Positions 49,848 to 62,494 of a stretch of 64,000 bases of DNA are shown in pieces. The notes beneath the pieces were generated by a model. The model was given only the letters and a program-made list of their open reading frames with translations, searched no databases and had not been told where the DNA came from. Each line of letters opens with the position of its first letter. Positions within the stretch are counted from its first letter, which is position 1. This DNA is from Opisthocomus hoazin (taxonomy: Eukaryota > Chordata > Aves > Opisthocomiformes > Opisthocomidae): contig NC_134420.1 of assembly GCF_030867145.1 (NCBI RefSeq), forward strand, positions 8,731,823 to 8,795,822, read 5' to 3'. The position numbers and the translations under genes are program-made.

Positions 49848-52800
49848 CTGGTAGGATAGAAAAGCTAGAAATAGTTCAACACTGATGCCAGCTTGGTCTT
49901 GTTATTTTTTGTTAATAATGTGTTTTGGAAATCCAAAAGGCACAAACAAAATGCCTTGTTTACAAATACTGGCAGCACAGTCTCATCAGGGTGTCCACAC
50001 GGCTTTGAGTCACAAAGGCTAAGTTTACAGAGGCTAATCTACAACCAGCGAAAATGGGCTTCCTATTACAATTTGTCCACTGGGCACTGAATTCCTGTAT
50101 TAACCACAGAGGCAGCCTAGGAAGATTAGCCTCATTAGATTAAGGGCAGTTTTTGTGGATAATGACGGTACAAATACCATGATAGTACGCAGTCTATATG
50201 TAGCTGCCTTTGAAATATTTTATGTATCTGTCTCTGTTCTGCTAAACTTTATGGATCACAGCTGCCAATATGACAGTTCCAGATTACTTACAAATAATGA
50301 TCTGAATAGTTTTCCATATTTTTTCTTCTGTTTCTTCCTACAGCTCCTTATTTAATTTTTTCTTCTTCAAAAGCAGCAGAACATCTGCCCATGGAAAGTC
50401 TGGCTCCAGCTGTACTTGCCTTTACTTCTATAACTCTGAATCCAAAGATACATACAGTTGTCAGTAGACACTGTTTTGTTATTGTTGTAAAGGGTTAGCT
50501 ACGAAGCATTGCTAGAGTATTGCTAAAAATGAGCTTGTATTATTGTGTAAAAATCAGTAAGAAACTTACTTTCTGATGGACGCGCGATAATTTTGAACTC
50601 TTATCCCAACTTCGCATTCTCCAGAACGCTTCCTGAATTTTTTAAGACTTAACTATGATTGTACTTTTTTTTTTGCTCTGTCTATACCCTAAACCCCAGA
50701 CCTGGAGGATAATTCTGAGACACAGATACTGGTAAAATTACAGGATTATTCTAGGTGTACATCATGAGATATGAATCTACTTTATCCATCTCTAACATAT
50801 TTTCATTTTAACTTTCTGCTGTGCCTGTACTCTGTTGATATCCTTACCTTTTCTCTTACTGACGTTGAGTTACACATGTATTTAAAAGAACACTTTTATA
50901 CCACCTGCTGTGCAAAGATTTCCACCATAATCTTGAACACTGTTTTGTTAAGTTGCAGGGGAACATCTGTAAAATAAATGCTCCTTTTACAGCCAGGGTA
51001 AATAAGAAACAGATTCGTAAAGTAAGACAGTACATTTGTACCATAGCTGAGTAGAAGTCAGTCTTCTGGCTTTCTGCTGTATTCAGCTTATGTGTGGGTT
51101 TTCTCAGAATATATGACAGTGTTGATGTTTCATAAGCATTAAAAATGTCTTTTAGTAATTATTTTTCTTGCTTAGATGTTACGAAACAAGGACTTTCCTT
51201 ACTCATAAACTGCATTTTACAATTTTCTTCAGAACACCTATTTTTGTATGATGAAGAACGCCATGTCCTTGGGGATAAAGCATAAGATTTATTTTCCTTC
51301 ACCTCATCAGTAAAGTTGCATCATTTATGTGCAGTTTTGTCACCCTGGAATGTAATGATTTATTGTCTTAGAAATGACACAGAAAGAAAATTACTATGTT
51401 ATTATTTTAATGTAGATACTGCTTATGACTTGACCCCTCAGTTCCCAACCTCTTGCACTGTTTGCTGCTGTGGTCGCCAAGTCAATTGTTCGAGGAAAAT
51501 GAACCAAGCTAAAACAGGTACCATGCACACACACAAAAAACCCCCAGCAAACACGCCCATGACAGGATAATTTCACTACTCTAGTTTAGAGAATAGCCCT
51601 ACAAACAGTGGGACCATCAAAAATGGTCACACGTGGCTGATGACAGAGCAATGGGGGGACTTTATCGACTATATTGTAATGCCTCCATTCTGCACGTATT
51701 CCGTGATATTCATTTCCTTTGACATGTAGGTGGATCCACCAACTGAAACGAACGTTAGAGCAACGTAAGAGATAAGGAGGACTATTTCAAATAACCTTAT
51801 AAAAAGAGAAATTCAGCAACTTATAAAGAAAATGACAACCAAGTCAAACAACTCCAGAATCTGCCGAAGTCAGAGGTGCAGAAGCTAGAACAATTCATTA
51901 ATGCTCCATGCAAGATGATCTGAATTATTTTAAGAGCACTATATTTGCATTTTAGATATAGCAGAATGAACTAATTATGAAATGTATGCGTCAAAGATTT
52001 CAATTTCAGGCTTGACTTTACTTTGGAGATTAATTTTTTACTTTATCATTTTTGCAGGCAGTTCAGTGGACAGCCTTATTTGAATGTTACTCATTGTTCA
52101 GTGATGTATGAAGTGTATTTAATCAATGTGAAGAAAGTAATATTAAACTATTATCAGAAGCATCAAATGTTCTAAAAATCTCAAAAGGAAGGTCAAAAAG
52201 TACCATCTCTGCTAACAATATGAGAAACAATGTATTTAACTTATTCTTTACATCAGAGTTTTCCATAGCATATACATTATCCTTTTTCATTTAAAATTAC
52301 AATGTAAAATGTGGTTTTTTATACTCTTGATTAAAAATATCATCTATGTAGCAGATCAAATAAGCTTTCATTGTTTTGCTACAAGATATTTAAGTAACCT
52401 TTTTAGAGTTGATGTGCATTTTAAATAGCTGGCTGCAAAAACCTTTGGCAGGACAGTCCTTGTGGTCATCATTAAATCATCTGTCAGTGTGTTAGTTATT
52501 ACAGAATAAGGTGATTGCCAACAAGGACAGTTATTTCAGTAATTCATGTGTTTTTGCAAGTATTGCAAATGCCTCTTTTATGAAGACTCAAAGCTGGTCT
52601 TAATAAAACCATCCCACGAGCCTCTATTTTATGCTTTTAAATCTTTTCAGGGCCACTAACGCAATGCCAAACATTTCGTCTTAGTTTTGACCAAGACAGC
52701 TTGACACAAGAAACCATTTGCCCAAAGGCTATGAATGAGAAAACCATTCATTTTCGAGCCAGCAGTTCCAACCCTGCTGTCCAGCGCTGCTCCATGTGAA

Positions 52801-53171
52801 GTGCAGATGGGATTTCAGTCCCTGTCCAAGCAATGGCCACCTTCTAAGAGCATTTTCACAGTGGGTGCCACAGTTTAAAAACTTGTGGATATAAAGTCAG
52901 AACTCTTTCAATGTCACTGCAGACTTAACCTCAGTGGGTTAGGTTAGTGTGGAAGGCACACCATGTCAGCCGGTAAAGTCACTGCCCAAAGGAGCCAGAG
53001 CCATGCCAACAGGCAACACTTTTTTGACAAACTTGGACTGGAAATATTTATTTTCCATATTCACTGCCTCACACTCATGTATCATATAAACAGCAATGGA
53101 GCAAGAAACATTAAAAAAAAGCACCAAATGATCTTAATAAGTCCTACATCGCTTGCACTTTCTATGTCTAG

Positions 53172-53270
53172 GAAGGCATCAACTCTAGCTCAGAAGTCCA
53201 GAAGTTACAGTTGAAATGAACAGAAGAGACATGAAGGAAGAGACTATGCACGTGCAAACCATTCACAAGG
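53172..53270 (+). other. plus-strand splice-bounded non-coding block
   Basis: A strong acceptor (TTGCACTTTCTATGTCTAG) and a strong donor (CACAAG|GTAAGA) enclose 99 bases with a stop in each frame. This could be an exon of an antisense non-coding RNA, or chance. It lies antisense between exons 3 and 4 of the model. Confidence 0.2.
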
Positions 53271-55059
53271 TAAGATATGCTCAAAGGGTAATAGGCAATG
53301 TCTGTTTGAACTAAGAAATGAATTCATTGCATAATAAAAAAGTGGTCTCTTTTGCACTGTGGCTCTTGGAGTAGGTTTCTGATTAAATAATGGATAACTG
53401 ATTATTTTTTTTTCTAGTTGAAGATGTACTCAAAGTTGACTGTGTTCAAAGAAATTTATTTTATACCACTATTAAAATGAATTACTGTCTCCTTATTGTC
53501 TTTTTAACACACTTCTGATATCTTATCCAATAATAGGTAATGGTTTTGCTTTTGTCTCTATTGTCATTACACCAAACATGCAGTTTCACAGGCATAAAGC
53601 AATAAGGCTTCTTGACTGAGGACTTCTATAGAGAACAGGCTATTAAGAATGAGCAGTACTTCAAGCAGCTAGTAAAAATGCTTTTAGTGAAAGAGCAAAA
53701 GAGCACTTGAATTTGATACATTTGCTTCAACAAACCTTCCCAATTTCTGCTTTGGCTTATTAGTATGTTGCAGAGAACGCTGTGTATATTTGAAGTTAAC
53801 CTCACACAAGTACATTGTAAGTGTTTATACAGAGCAATGACATCCAATATACAAGAACACACAGGCTGACAGACAAAGGAAAATGTTTCTAGCTTCTCAA
53901 CCTTGGAAGCAATGAACGTGCAAAACCATCTGAAGTTTCAAAATAAGTATTCCACAGGACCTGTTACAGCTTATGTATGACCTTCATTCTGCAAACACAG
54001 CAATCACCTTTTAAACATCACTGCTATGAAGAGTTCCCTTGGCTTGCAGAAATCAAGGATAACGAAGTCTTTTCAGGATTAGGTTTATACAGTCTTGCAG
54101 AATACTTTGTCTTCTAATTTTATGATCAGAGGTGACTGTGCAACATCCCTGGGGGAAAGTACTATTAGAAATGCATCAGGCTACTTTAAACAGTTTTTGA
54201 TGGGACTGGCATTTTCCCACTTCTTCAATGAGTGCTGAGTGTACATAAATTATTACTGTCTCCTATTCTTCCTCTTATGTAATTTTGTTACCTCTTTTTG
54301 AACAGATGTATTAGCACATGCAGGCTACTACAACTACACAGCCCGACAGGCAACAGTCATCTACTCAAGCAGACAACTTTTGATTCAATTCCTGATTAAT
54401 TAACTTCCTCAATTACAGCCCAGTTCTGTCACCCTAAAACACTCCAAGTTGTACTTACTGACTGCTAATGGCAACAAGTATGTCAATGTGACTAAGAATG
54501 GAGCTGTATCCCTCAAGCAATAAAACCACTGTTGCTGCAATTTAAGATTACTGGGTATATTAAAAAACATATAAAGTTTTAAAATGCAAATAAGTACTAT
54601 AGGTATGAAAGGATATCAGTGGGATAAGTTCATCCTGTACTAACAAAACACCTCTTATTGGTGATTTTATCTGATTTACAGGTGGAACATTGGTGAAATA
54701 AACAACAGAAAAAAAAGTTTCTCTGAAAAGCCAAACACTCAGTATCATGCTGTTATGGAAATAGCAGTCTCTGAAAACTTGGTGTTTCAGTATTAAAAGT
54801 CAATAGAGCAAATCCCAAAGCTTCATTATATTTCTTGTATGTATTTCTTCTTCTATTTCTTATGTACCAAAACCACAGACTGTTTTCATTTATTCTTTTT
54901 CAAATGGCAACCTTCACACGGTATATCTGCAAGGCAAATTAAACCCACTCCGCTTTGTTAGATTTAGCATAAACTAAACAAAGTACCATAAATGCTATTA
55001 CTTCTTGCAATTACCACATTAAATTCTCCATTTGGAAGGATGGGCACCATGTATGTTAC

Positions 55060-55127
55060 CTTGTTCCAGAAAGGATTCCCTGCTTTGGAATGTGTGTGTC
55101 CCCTCATGCACCTCCCGTCACGGCCAT
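55060..55127 (-). CDS. candidate coding exon 3 of model
   Basis: A 68-base minus-strand block between CTGTATTTTTTCAG and AACAAG|GTAACA is about 54% GC in AT-rich surroundings. Only one frame is open: two bases completing an aspartate codon with exon 2's last base, then GRDGRCMRGHTHSKAGNPFW-NK in phase zero at the donor. The single open frame fixes the phase on both sides. It fits exon 2 upstream and exon 4, or the alternative terminal exon at 48.2 kb, downstream. No domain is recognised. Confidence 0.5.
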
Positions 55128-55509
55128 CTGAAAAAATACAGTGAAGTCTTTACAATTAAAAAATGACAACAGAGGATGTTTATTAAATAGCTATATTAAA
55201 ATTTCTTCCATTCTCCTATCAGATGTATTGTGAAATTACAGGTGGGCAAGTTGAAATTCTGAATCCTGAAGCTTGGAGTCGGCATTACATGCTGAAGTAG
55301 GTCTTCAAACACAGCTTCCACAGATAGTTCAAAAACATAACCTCAGATGTAACAGAACGCTGATTCTGCAGCTGATCAGATGCACTTGAACTTAAGTGCA
55401 AGAACACATGCCACATTTTGATCTAGGTCTACCATTTGAGCTTTGATTTTTGAGCTTCACTTTAAATAGCTTCTTGACATTACAGAACACTGAGATGTGA
55501 AAACACATG

Positions 55510-55552
55510 ATGTATGTTATATGTATGTTATATATTATATATACATGATAAT
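55510..55552. repeat. TATG/TATA low-complexity tract
   Basis: Short imperfect ATGT and TATA units, easily slipped. Simple sequence with no further signal. Confidence 0.7.
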
Positions 55553-57772
55553 GTAAACATTAATGTGTTAAATCGAAAATGCTAAAGTAAATGTTAAATA
55601 GTAAATATTGAATTGTGTAGTAAAGAAAATGATCAGCTGGTATGTATCAGCTTGAAGTACCACTAATAACAATTTAACAACATCACAATGTACTTCAACT
55701 ACATTACCTATGCCCCCCCCTTCTTAGATACACAAATATAGAACTGCTTTAGAAATTTCATGGAAGTATACTCAATTTCATGTATGTGCTTAAATTTATA
55801 TTTGATTTATTGCTTACATGACTTAATAGAATGTTCTGCCAGAGTTGTCTTCTAAGGTCAACTATACTGATCATTTACAGACAAACTCAGCATACTAAAC
55901 TTTCACTTCAGATTCTTTGCTATATAGATCTTGGGTTCACAAAAGTTCATGGAATGTTAGATGTACCTAGGTACTCATGCTGGATCACCTTGAAATTCCT
56001 GGAGACAAAGCTGAAGTTGAGACATATTTTTCTGAGATGTGTGGTTTTTAGCAGTAGAGAGGTTTACTTATCTTTCATAAGTTTCTGTGAAATTCTACAA
56101 GGCTTTAAGAGTCTCACTTTTCTTCAATGAAATATAATTTAGATATTTAATAGTTTCAGTCAAATCCTCAGAAATTATAAGCTCTCCAAATCAGAATGCA
56201 ATTTATCTGTGATGCCAGACATTCAAACTTTTTAAAGAAAGCATTAGAAAGATGCAGAAGAATAAACAGAGCAACAGTCAAATTATCATGTTAATTTAAC
56301 ATCATTTCATACTTAAAATAAAAGACAATCTGAAATAAAGAATCTTAAGGCAATATCAATGAAAATACTTTCTGCTAGCAAATATAAAAGAAAAACTCAA
56401 GAAGATCCCATACACTTGCTATGACATTTACATGGGATGAAGGGGTCAACGGATGTTCACAAAGCCTCCTAAAAGAACACTGCAACAGCGCAGATCAAAC
56501 AGAACAGCTGAAAGATGCTGCACTCCACAAAGAAGCAGCTAGAGCTTTTGTGCAATTCAAGTACAAAAAAGAAGTGAATTTTTGTGGATATATTTTATTT
56601 CTTCAGTTTTAGCTTAGCAAAAAAGACAGGAAATTTCATTTTGCTTTGTTTTCAGTTTGTTTTTATCTTCACATTGGACTATAGGTCAGAGTAACTTGAA
56701 CTAGGACAATTTTACTTCTAGAGAAGTAAAAGAAATGCGCTCTGGAACCAGAAAGAAATAATTGAGCAAATGCGAGTTTAGTTATCCTATTCACTTTTTA
56801 CTGAAATCATTGAATATGATCAAATTTATTTGCAAAATTCAGAATAATTTGCTACTTTAGCAGTCAACAATTGAAATTAACATAAAATCTAACCGTCAGA
56901 AAAAATTGACGTGAAATAAAAGCGTTTCCAAGTGACTGTAGTGCAATTCTCCTTAGCAGTTTGAATGTTGCTAACATTAGAGCCAAATAAGTGTAAACTG
57001 ACTCCATTTAAAAATAAAGTTTTGCAGCAACAACATAAAAAATTGTCTACAGAAGGGCAACTGAATCTCAGACCATCAGATTTTTTTTTTTTTTCTGTGT
57101 GCACAGTGGATATATTCAAGTTTATTTAGATATCTTGTGGTTATAGATAGCAATGTGTACAGTGCACATTGCACTGCAGGCTTAGGTGTAGCAGACACGA
57201 AACTGATCTACGTGAGGTTATGAATACTGCATACTGACCTTACCATGTGGATTTATAACTTCAATTGACTGATTTATAGCTTTGTCTTCTCACAATTAAT
57301 TCATTGCAATCAATGAGAATTAGACATATTTTTTAAAAAAATCGCTCCATATAGCATCATGCTGAGCCTAACATACTAGTTTTGGTGTAGATGCCCAAGA
57401 CAAGGACCCAAATCACCAAGTGCAGCATTAAACCATTTTCTCTCTCTCTAGAGAGGAGTCTGTTCTTGAAGGTGTGATTTGGAAAGCCATTTGAAACACT
57501 CATACATCAAAGTTTTCTTAGAAACTATTCTTGCCTATGTTATTGTTATGAGTTAGTAAGTCCCTGATATGACAAACTGTCAACATATAGTTACTCATTC
57601 TTTTTTCCCTTACACATCCTTAGTACAGTAGCTACAGGCGACTACTTTTGGCTTATGAACATTTGAGAACTTTGGTCACAAAGTGCAAAGGAAGGAGGTG
57701 TATACATGGGGTACAGCTGGATGGGTAGATAAGCAATTCTGACACTCAGGTGACAGAAATGAGACCTTACTG

Positions 57773-57825
57773 AATCACAGAATGTTAGGGGTTGGAAGGG
57801 ACCTCTGTGGGTCATCTGCAGCCTC
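57773..57825 (-). mobile_element. CR1 3'-end stub
   Basis: About 50 bases match the reverse complement of the 3' end of the CR1 copy at 18.2-19.1 kb (ACAGAATGTTAGGGGTTGGA and onward) with only a single change. It is a very short 5'-truncated CR1 insertion on the minus strand, lying between model exons 2 and 3. Confidence 0.88.
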
Positions 57826-58986
57826 ATTGAACTTCTGTTAGAGGATTTTAATTTATATACCTTAGTTTGCAATATACAGAAAGGCAGAGAGCTAGGCTTT
57901 AGATGAGTTAGGTTGCTGGAGATTGCCCAAACTTTGATGTCGTACATCTTTACAATAGGAAGCAGCGGTCACAAACATGCTTAGAAGACAGTCCTGTCAT
58001 TATCGTCTCAAACGTGCTGTGGAAAATGAGTGGCACTTTCTTCAAATCCCAGAAAGGGGCATGTAAGGGTCTCTGACCTAGTTGTTTCATTCCAGGAGAC
58101 TAGCAAGAATTGCAATAGGATTAAACAGCTGCATCCTCAGCCCAGGCAAAATGAAGACTAATCCATGTATCATTACCTGACAGTCTTGGAGAAATCCAAA
58201 GGTCCACATGACAGTACAGGTAAAGTCAGAGATTTAAATGAACCTTGCAAGTCATTTGAATTATTTGAAGCTATTATGTCAATTTTTAGTTTATGTTCAT
58301 TTTGATAGCTGTTTTACATACTTGTCTTTGGGTGGAAGATGTGGGAAGGTACCTAATGTGACACTCAGAGTCTTACGTTACACATTCCTGATAAGTCGTA
58401 GCTCAGACACAGTAAAAGAGAGTTATCCCAGATTTTTTTGTCTCCAATGTCTGGACAACATAAGGACGAAACCTTTCCACTTAATACTTCTATTCTATAT
58501 AATAACCAGTAAAACTAGATCCAAACAGTGCTCAAAGTCTGATTTACATGAGAAAAAGCAATTTATTACTTTCTCGACTTCACCTATTTTAAATCATAGA
58601 AAAGATTTATAACCTTAAACTTGATTAAAGTTGTTAAAAAGCAAGTTTATAAACTGTTTTACAAAACTGGTGAGATGTGACAGTATCTAACTTGAGCAAG
58701 ATTAGATAAATTAGTTACAGCTGATAGTCAGAAAAAAACCCCATGGGTTTCAAGTTATCCAAAGAGATAAAAGTGGGTTAGATAAAAATTAGTTATGATG
58801 AATTTTCCTCATTGTTATAACTTTCACAACTTAAATAAATTACAATATATCCACCATAAAACCCACAAAGCTTAGCCTGGTTTTGAACCTTCTGAAGCAC
58901 TATAACCTTTTATAATAGGTCCCAGTCCTCTCTTGGGGTATGTATCAATGCACAGAAATTCACGCAAGTCCATCAGTCACACTTAC

Positions 58987-59030
58987 CTCCACCTCTAATC
59001 CCTTAAAAGGGGACAAGCTCGTTACTTGTG
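58987..59030 (-). other. splice-bounded block that does not fit the frame
   Basis: A perfect donor (GGAG|GTAAGT) and a moderate acceptor (ATACTGAATCTAG) enclose 44 minus-strand bases. The one open frame (QVTSLSPFKGLEVE) ends in phase zero, whereas exon 3 needs one carried base. Inclusion would break the frame. Alternative exon or chance. Confidence 0.2.
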
Positions 59031-59927
59031 CTAGATTCAGTATATGCAGCCAAGACCATTATTTGTAGTAAGAATTCACAGGAAGTGTTTAAAAGTCTAA
59101 CACATGTTGCAGGTTGAAGTCACTGTTTATCTTCCTATTTCTATTGATTCTGGAATTGCCCAGTAGTATCTCTCGAACTAAGAAGAAAGCTGAAGTTATG
59201 CTTTGCAGATGCTTTAGTCATAGGAACAAATGCTATTTCATAACAATTTTTGTTCAGGTTTGAAGGTTTCTTAGCAGAAGTAATGCAGGCAACACTGAAT
59301 TTGCAATTATTTTTTAACTTAGTATTGTAGTAAAAGATGTAAAAAAAGAGAATATATTTGTTTCGCTATTAGGAAGCTGTCGTAGTGTAATCACGTCAGT
59401 TTTAATTTCTTGAACTACGTTGTGTGCTGCTTCCCCTTTCTCCTGACTTAGAGCACTGCCTATAATGTATCATCCACTCATTGATTTACATACTTCGTCA
59501 GCTGGAAATTAGTTCTTATTTTTATGTTTCTTCTGCTCCTAGCAGCACTAGAAAGAGGCTCTCAGACCAGACACTCAATAGCAAGGAGTGTACTCCATGG
59601 TTCTGCGAAGTTTCTGCCAAGTTTTCTGTATTATTAATGAACATGTTAATTAATAATAATGAACATATTAACGAACATATGCCATAAGGTCTTTGCAGAA
59701 AACCCTATGAGGGTGGCAAATTTCAACACCTGGTGAATTTTTATAGGCAATTTATAAGCCTTGTGTGTTACAAATGAAAAGCTCACATATTTTAAACTAT
59801 AATGAATTAATGACTGCAGTTATAGTAACTATAGATACGCAGAAAAAATTTATATCATTACAGAATCTCTTGTGTATGTCTTGTCACCTGCCACCGAGGG
59901 TTTAGAAGTCGAATTTCTCGCAGCCAG

Positions 59928-59937
59928 CACTAGGTGG
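59928..59937 (+). promoter_or_regulatory. CTCF-like core motif
   Basis: CACTAGGTGG fits the ten central positions of the CTCF consensus. The flanks fit less well (G for C before, A for C after). It lies in a short CpG-containing, GC-richer patch (about 59885-60000) inside AT-rich DNA. Binding is inferred only. Confidence 0.3.
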
Positions 59938-60295
59938 AGACAGTGATTCACACAATGCTTCCCGACAGACACCCCTCGAGCTGCTGAACCACAGCTACTG
60001 CCAGCTAACATGATTTCATTCTTGTATTCAGTTTATTACAGATTACAGGGTTACAATTGTTTGGGGTTTGGTTCTCTTTTTAGTAGTTGTCTCAAAGAAA
60101 GTGAAATAAAATTACTCATGCTAGCATGTGTCCCTGAATCTTTCACACGCATGTATGCCTATTTAAGTCACAAAACTCAAGGTAAACTATAAACAAAGTA
60201 TCAGAGTTTTATTTCCAGGCTTAATACGTGTGAAATTTATTTAGTAACAGTAACTCTGATCATATTTTTATTTGAGCCATAAGAAAAATCTTTAC

Positions 60296-60388
60296 CTGTG
60301 TTCTGAAATTTACTTTTTAAACTAGAAAATGCATTCTTATACTTGACTAAATCAAGCCTTTGTGAAATCAAGGATTCTTTTGAAATTC
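60296..60388 (-). CDS. candidate coding exon 2 of model
   Basis: A 93-base minus-strand block starts after the excellent acceptor TTTTTTGTTTATTTCCAG and ends at the donor ACACAG|GTAAAG. Two frames close early. The third is open throughout: two bases, then ISKESLISQRLDLVKYKNAF and SSLKSKFQNT, one base left. The peptide is lysine- and leucine-rich and may be helical. Its exit phase is the one that exon 3 requires. The upstream exon must end with one base. Candidates are the block at 63490 and a 25-base block at 60487-60511 reading LLIGTPFC. Confidence 0.5.
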
Positions 60389-61396
60389 CTGGAAATAAAC
60401 AAAAAATAAATCCATAAGTGTTGGTTTACTTTCCCCCTGTGAAGTCAATATACTGAGCCTACCACAGTGTATTTAATTGTCCTTACCACAGAATGGTGTC
60501 CCAATTAGCAGCTAGAGAGAATTCTCGCACAGCAGTCAGGAACAATGATTGATATCACACATCCCGTCCCTTTCTTTAACTTTGTATGCACTAGTTTTGA
60601 ACAGTTAAGCGATGCTAAAAGAAAAAAAACAACATGGAAAGATAACTGCATGCAACTAAATAACTGCCAAGAGAGCACTTTGCAGATATTTCGGGTTAAA
60701 ATTTAAGAAGTGGCTAGTGATTTAAGAAGGTATATGTCATCAGTGTGAGACAGCAGGTAATCAGCAGGAAGTAACTACACAGTGCAGTCTGCAAATCTGA
60801 CATTTTTTAATTATAAAAAGTTAAAACCCAGGCACATAGTAAGTCCTTTTATTTAGGCTGCTGTTTAAGACAAAAGCAGCTGGAGTTCCTGTGCTAGTAT
60901 ACTATCTCCCTATTGTCTGAAAGACGGGACCTCCTGGCAGTGACATTGTTTTGACTTAAAAATCATTTTAACACACTGAACTGGAGTCTAGGCTAATTTC
61001 CCAATGGCAATCAAACTTCAAATTTTGAATTTGGCTGAGCCTAGCTGTAGCTAACTGCAGTCTATGCAGCCACATTGGGACAATACATCCAAAAAGATCC
61101 TCTTGAAAACATCTGCTCCAGTTAGCAGAGACATAGTAGGTGTTTGGCAAATTTCACTAGCAGCCTGCTGACATTTGATCACAAACTGGCTGGAATTAAT
61201 ACAGCCTGGGCTGATTTATTTGGGTTTGTTTGACCCTACTGCATCTTTCAAAAAGAAAAAGAGAACTATTGATTATTACTGTGCTGGTAGAAGCTGTTCA
61301 TGACTTTATTAAACAGTGAGAAAGATGAACTGGCTTCATCCAAGATGACTTTGGGGTATCCAGTTCTCTCTAAGAAGTGAGCATACTACAATTTGC

Positions 61397-61409
61397 TGAT
61401 TGATGACAG
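61397..61409 (+). promoter_or_regulatory. PBX-HOX site joined to a MEIS site
   Basis: TGATTGAT is a canonical PBX-HOX half-site pair, and it runs into TGACAG, the MEIS/PREP core, with a one-base overlap. It lies in a stretch (about 60980-61480) that looks like a conserved non-coding element: balanced composition, no repeats, dense in homeodomain-like motifs. Enhancer function is inferred. Confidence 0.35.
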
Positions 61410-61885
61410 ACATCACACCCAAAATAAGAAAATGCAGGGTTGTTTCTGAAGCAAGCAGGATAATAGTTCTCAGAGGACCTGATGCTGTGTTCTGTAGCTG
61501 TCCTACAGCTTTTTGCCTAGAGTGAAGGGAAAAAGAGAATCGAGCAGGCTGCTTGAGGGTCAGAAAGTCTGAGGGTAGTTAATATACATTGACCTCCTGG
61601 TCATCATTCACCAAAATTGTCTATAATATAAATTACTGCTGCAGGTGAGGAACTTCCATCATTTGTATGTGCTTCCATGTGTTTCTAAGTACTAATAGCT
61701 TAATTGGGATTATGAGTTTTTCTGGCTATTTTGGAAATGAGAAGGCTCCTACCAGTTTTAACAAATTTTTTGTCGTCTTTAAAACGTGTTATCAACACTT
61801 ACATCTAACCTGAAAACAAATGCCTAAGGGTACCTGATCATATGAAATGGACCAAAGAGGACTTCTGAAGGTCCACTAGTAGCCA

Positions 61886-61952
61886 TGCTGGTGTTGGGTG
61901 GATGGTTGCACTTGATGATCTTAGAGGTCTTTTCCAACCTATGGTTCTATGA
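61886..61952 (+). mobile_element. CR1 3'-end stub
   Basis: About 67 bases on the plus strand carry the CR1 3'-end signature: a GGATGGTTGCACTTGATGAT stretch, then TTAGAGGTCTTTTCCAACCT and ATGGTTCTATGA. The 5' part is missing. It is a different CR1 subfamily from the 18.2 and 57.8 kb copies, judged by the TTAGAGGTC block, and resembles the tail of the 12.1 kb copy. Confidence 0.88.
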
Positions 61953-62444
61953 CAAGGTCCTAATCAGGGCACAAACAATTTGTGTTTACGGTTTGCAAAG
62001 CATATTGAAAAAATCCAGGCTGTCCTTCAAGAATATTTTACCAGCACTTTATTTCAGTCTTCAGTGTCTGGTAAACAAACAACAACAACAAAATCTAGCG
62101 TTTTCTCTTACTTCTATTTTTTTCAATGACTCATATATTTCATATTATTAAACTATCTATTACTAAAAAACTGGAATCTAGTTCTACTTTTCTAGGGGAA
62201 AGTGTTACAGACTGAGTAGCTTGGGGGAAACAAGTAGACACCTATTCAGCCACCCACCTGTCCTGAGTGGTTTATTATATTCAAGCAACTGCAGTGCTCA
62301 TTTATAATCTGCAGTGATTTTGCATCACCAGAGTCCCTATTAGACCAGGCAGGTTGTGATTGTCTTATTTTAGCCTGTTTCTAAATTCTGGCTATTTCTG
62401 ATGCGCTCACTGTACCTTCCAACCATGAGAGAATCCATAATAGG

Positions 62445-62494
62445 ATATGAAGAGTATCAGGGTAGCCACATATGAAGAGTATCAGGGTAACCAC
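62445..62494. repeat. 25-base tandem duplication
   Basis: Two adjacent copies of a 25-base unit starting ATATGAAGAGTATCAGGGTA differ at one base (G at 62465, A at 62490). This is a recent local duplication. Confidence 0.92.

Noticed and set aside
58238..58612. 124-codon plus-strand frame
   Set aside because: Composition is that of random AT-rich translation. No motif and no partner exons.
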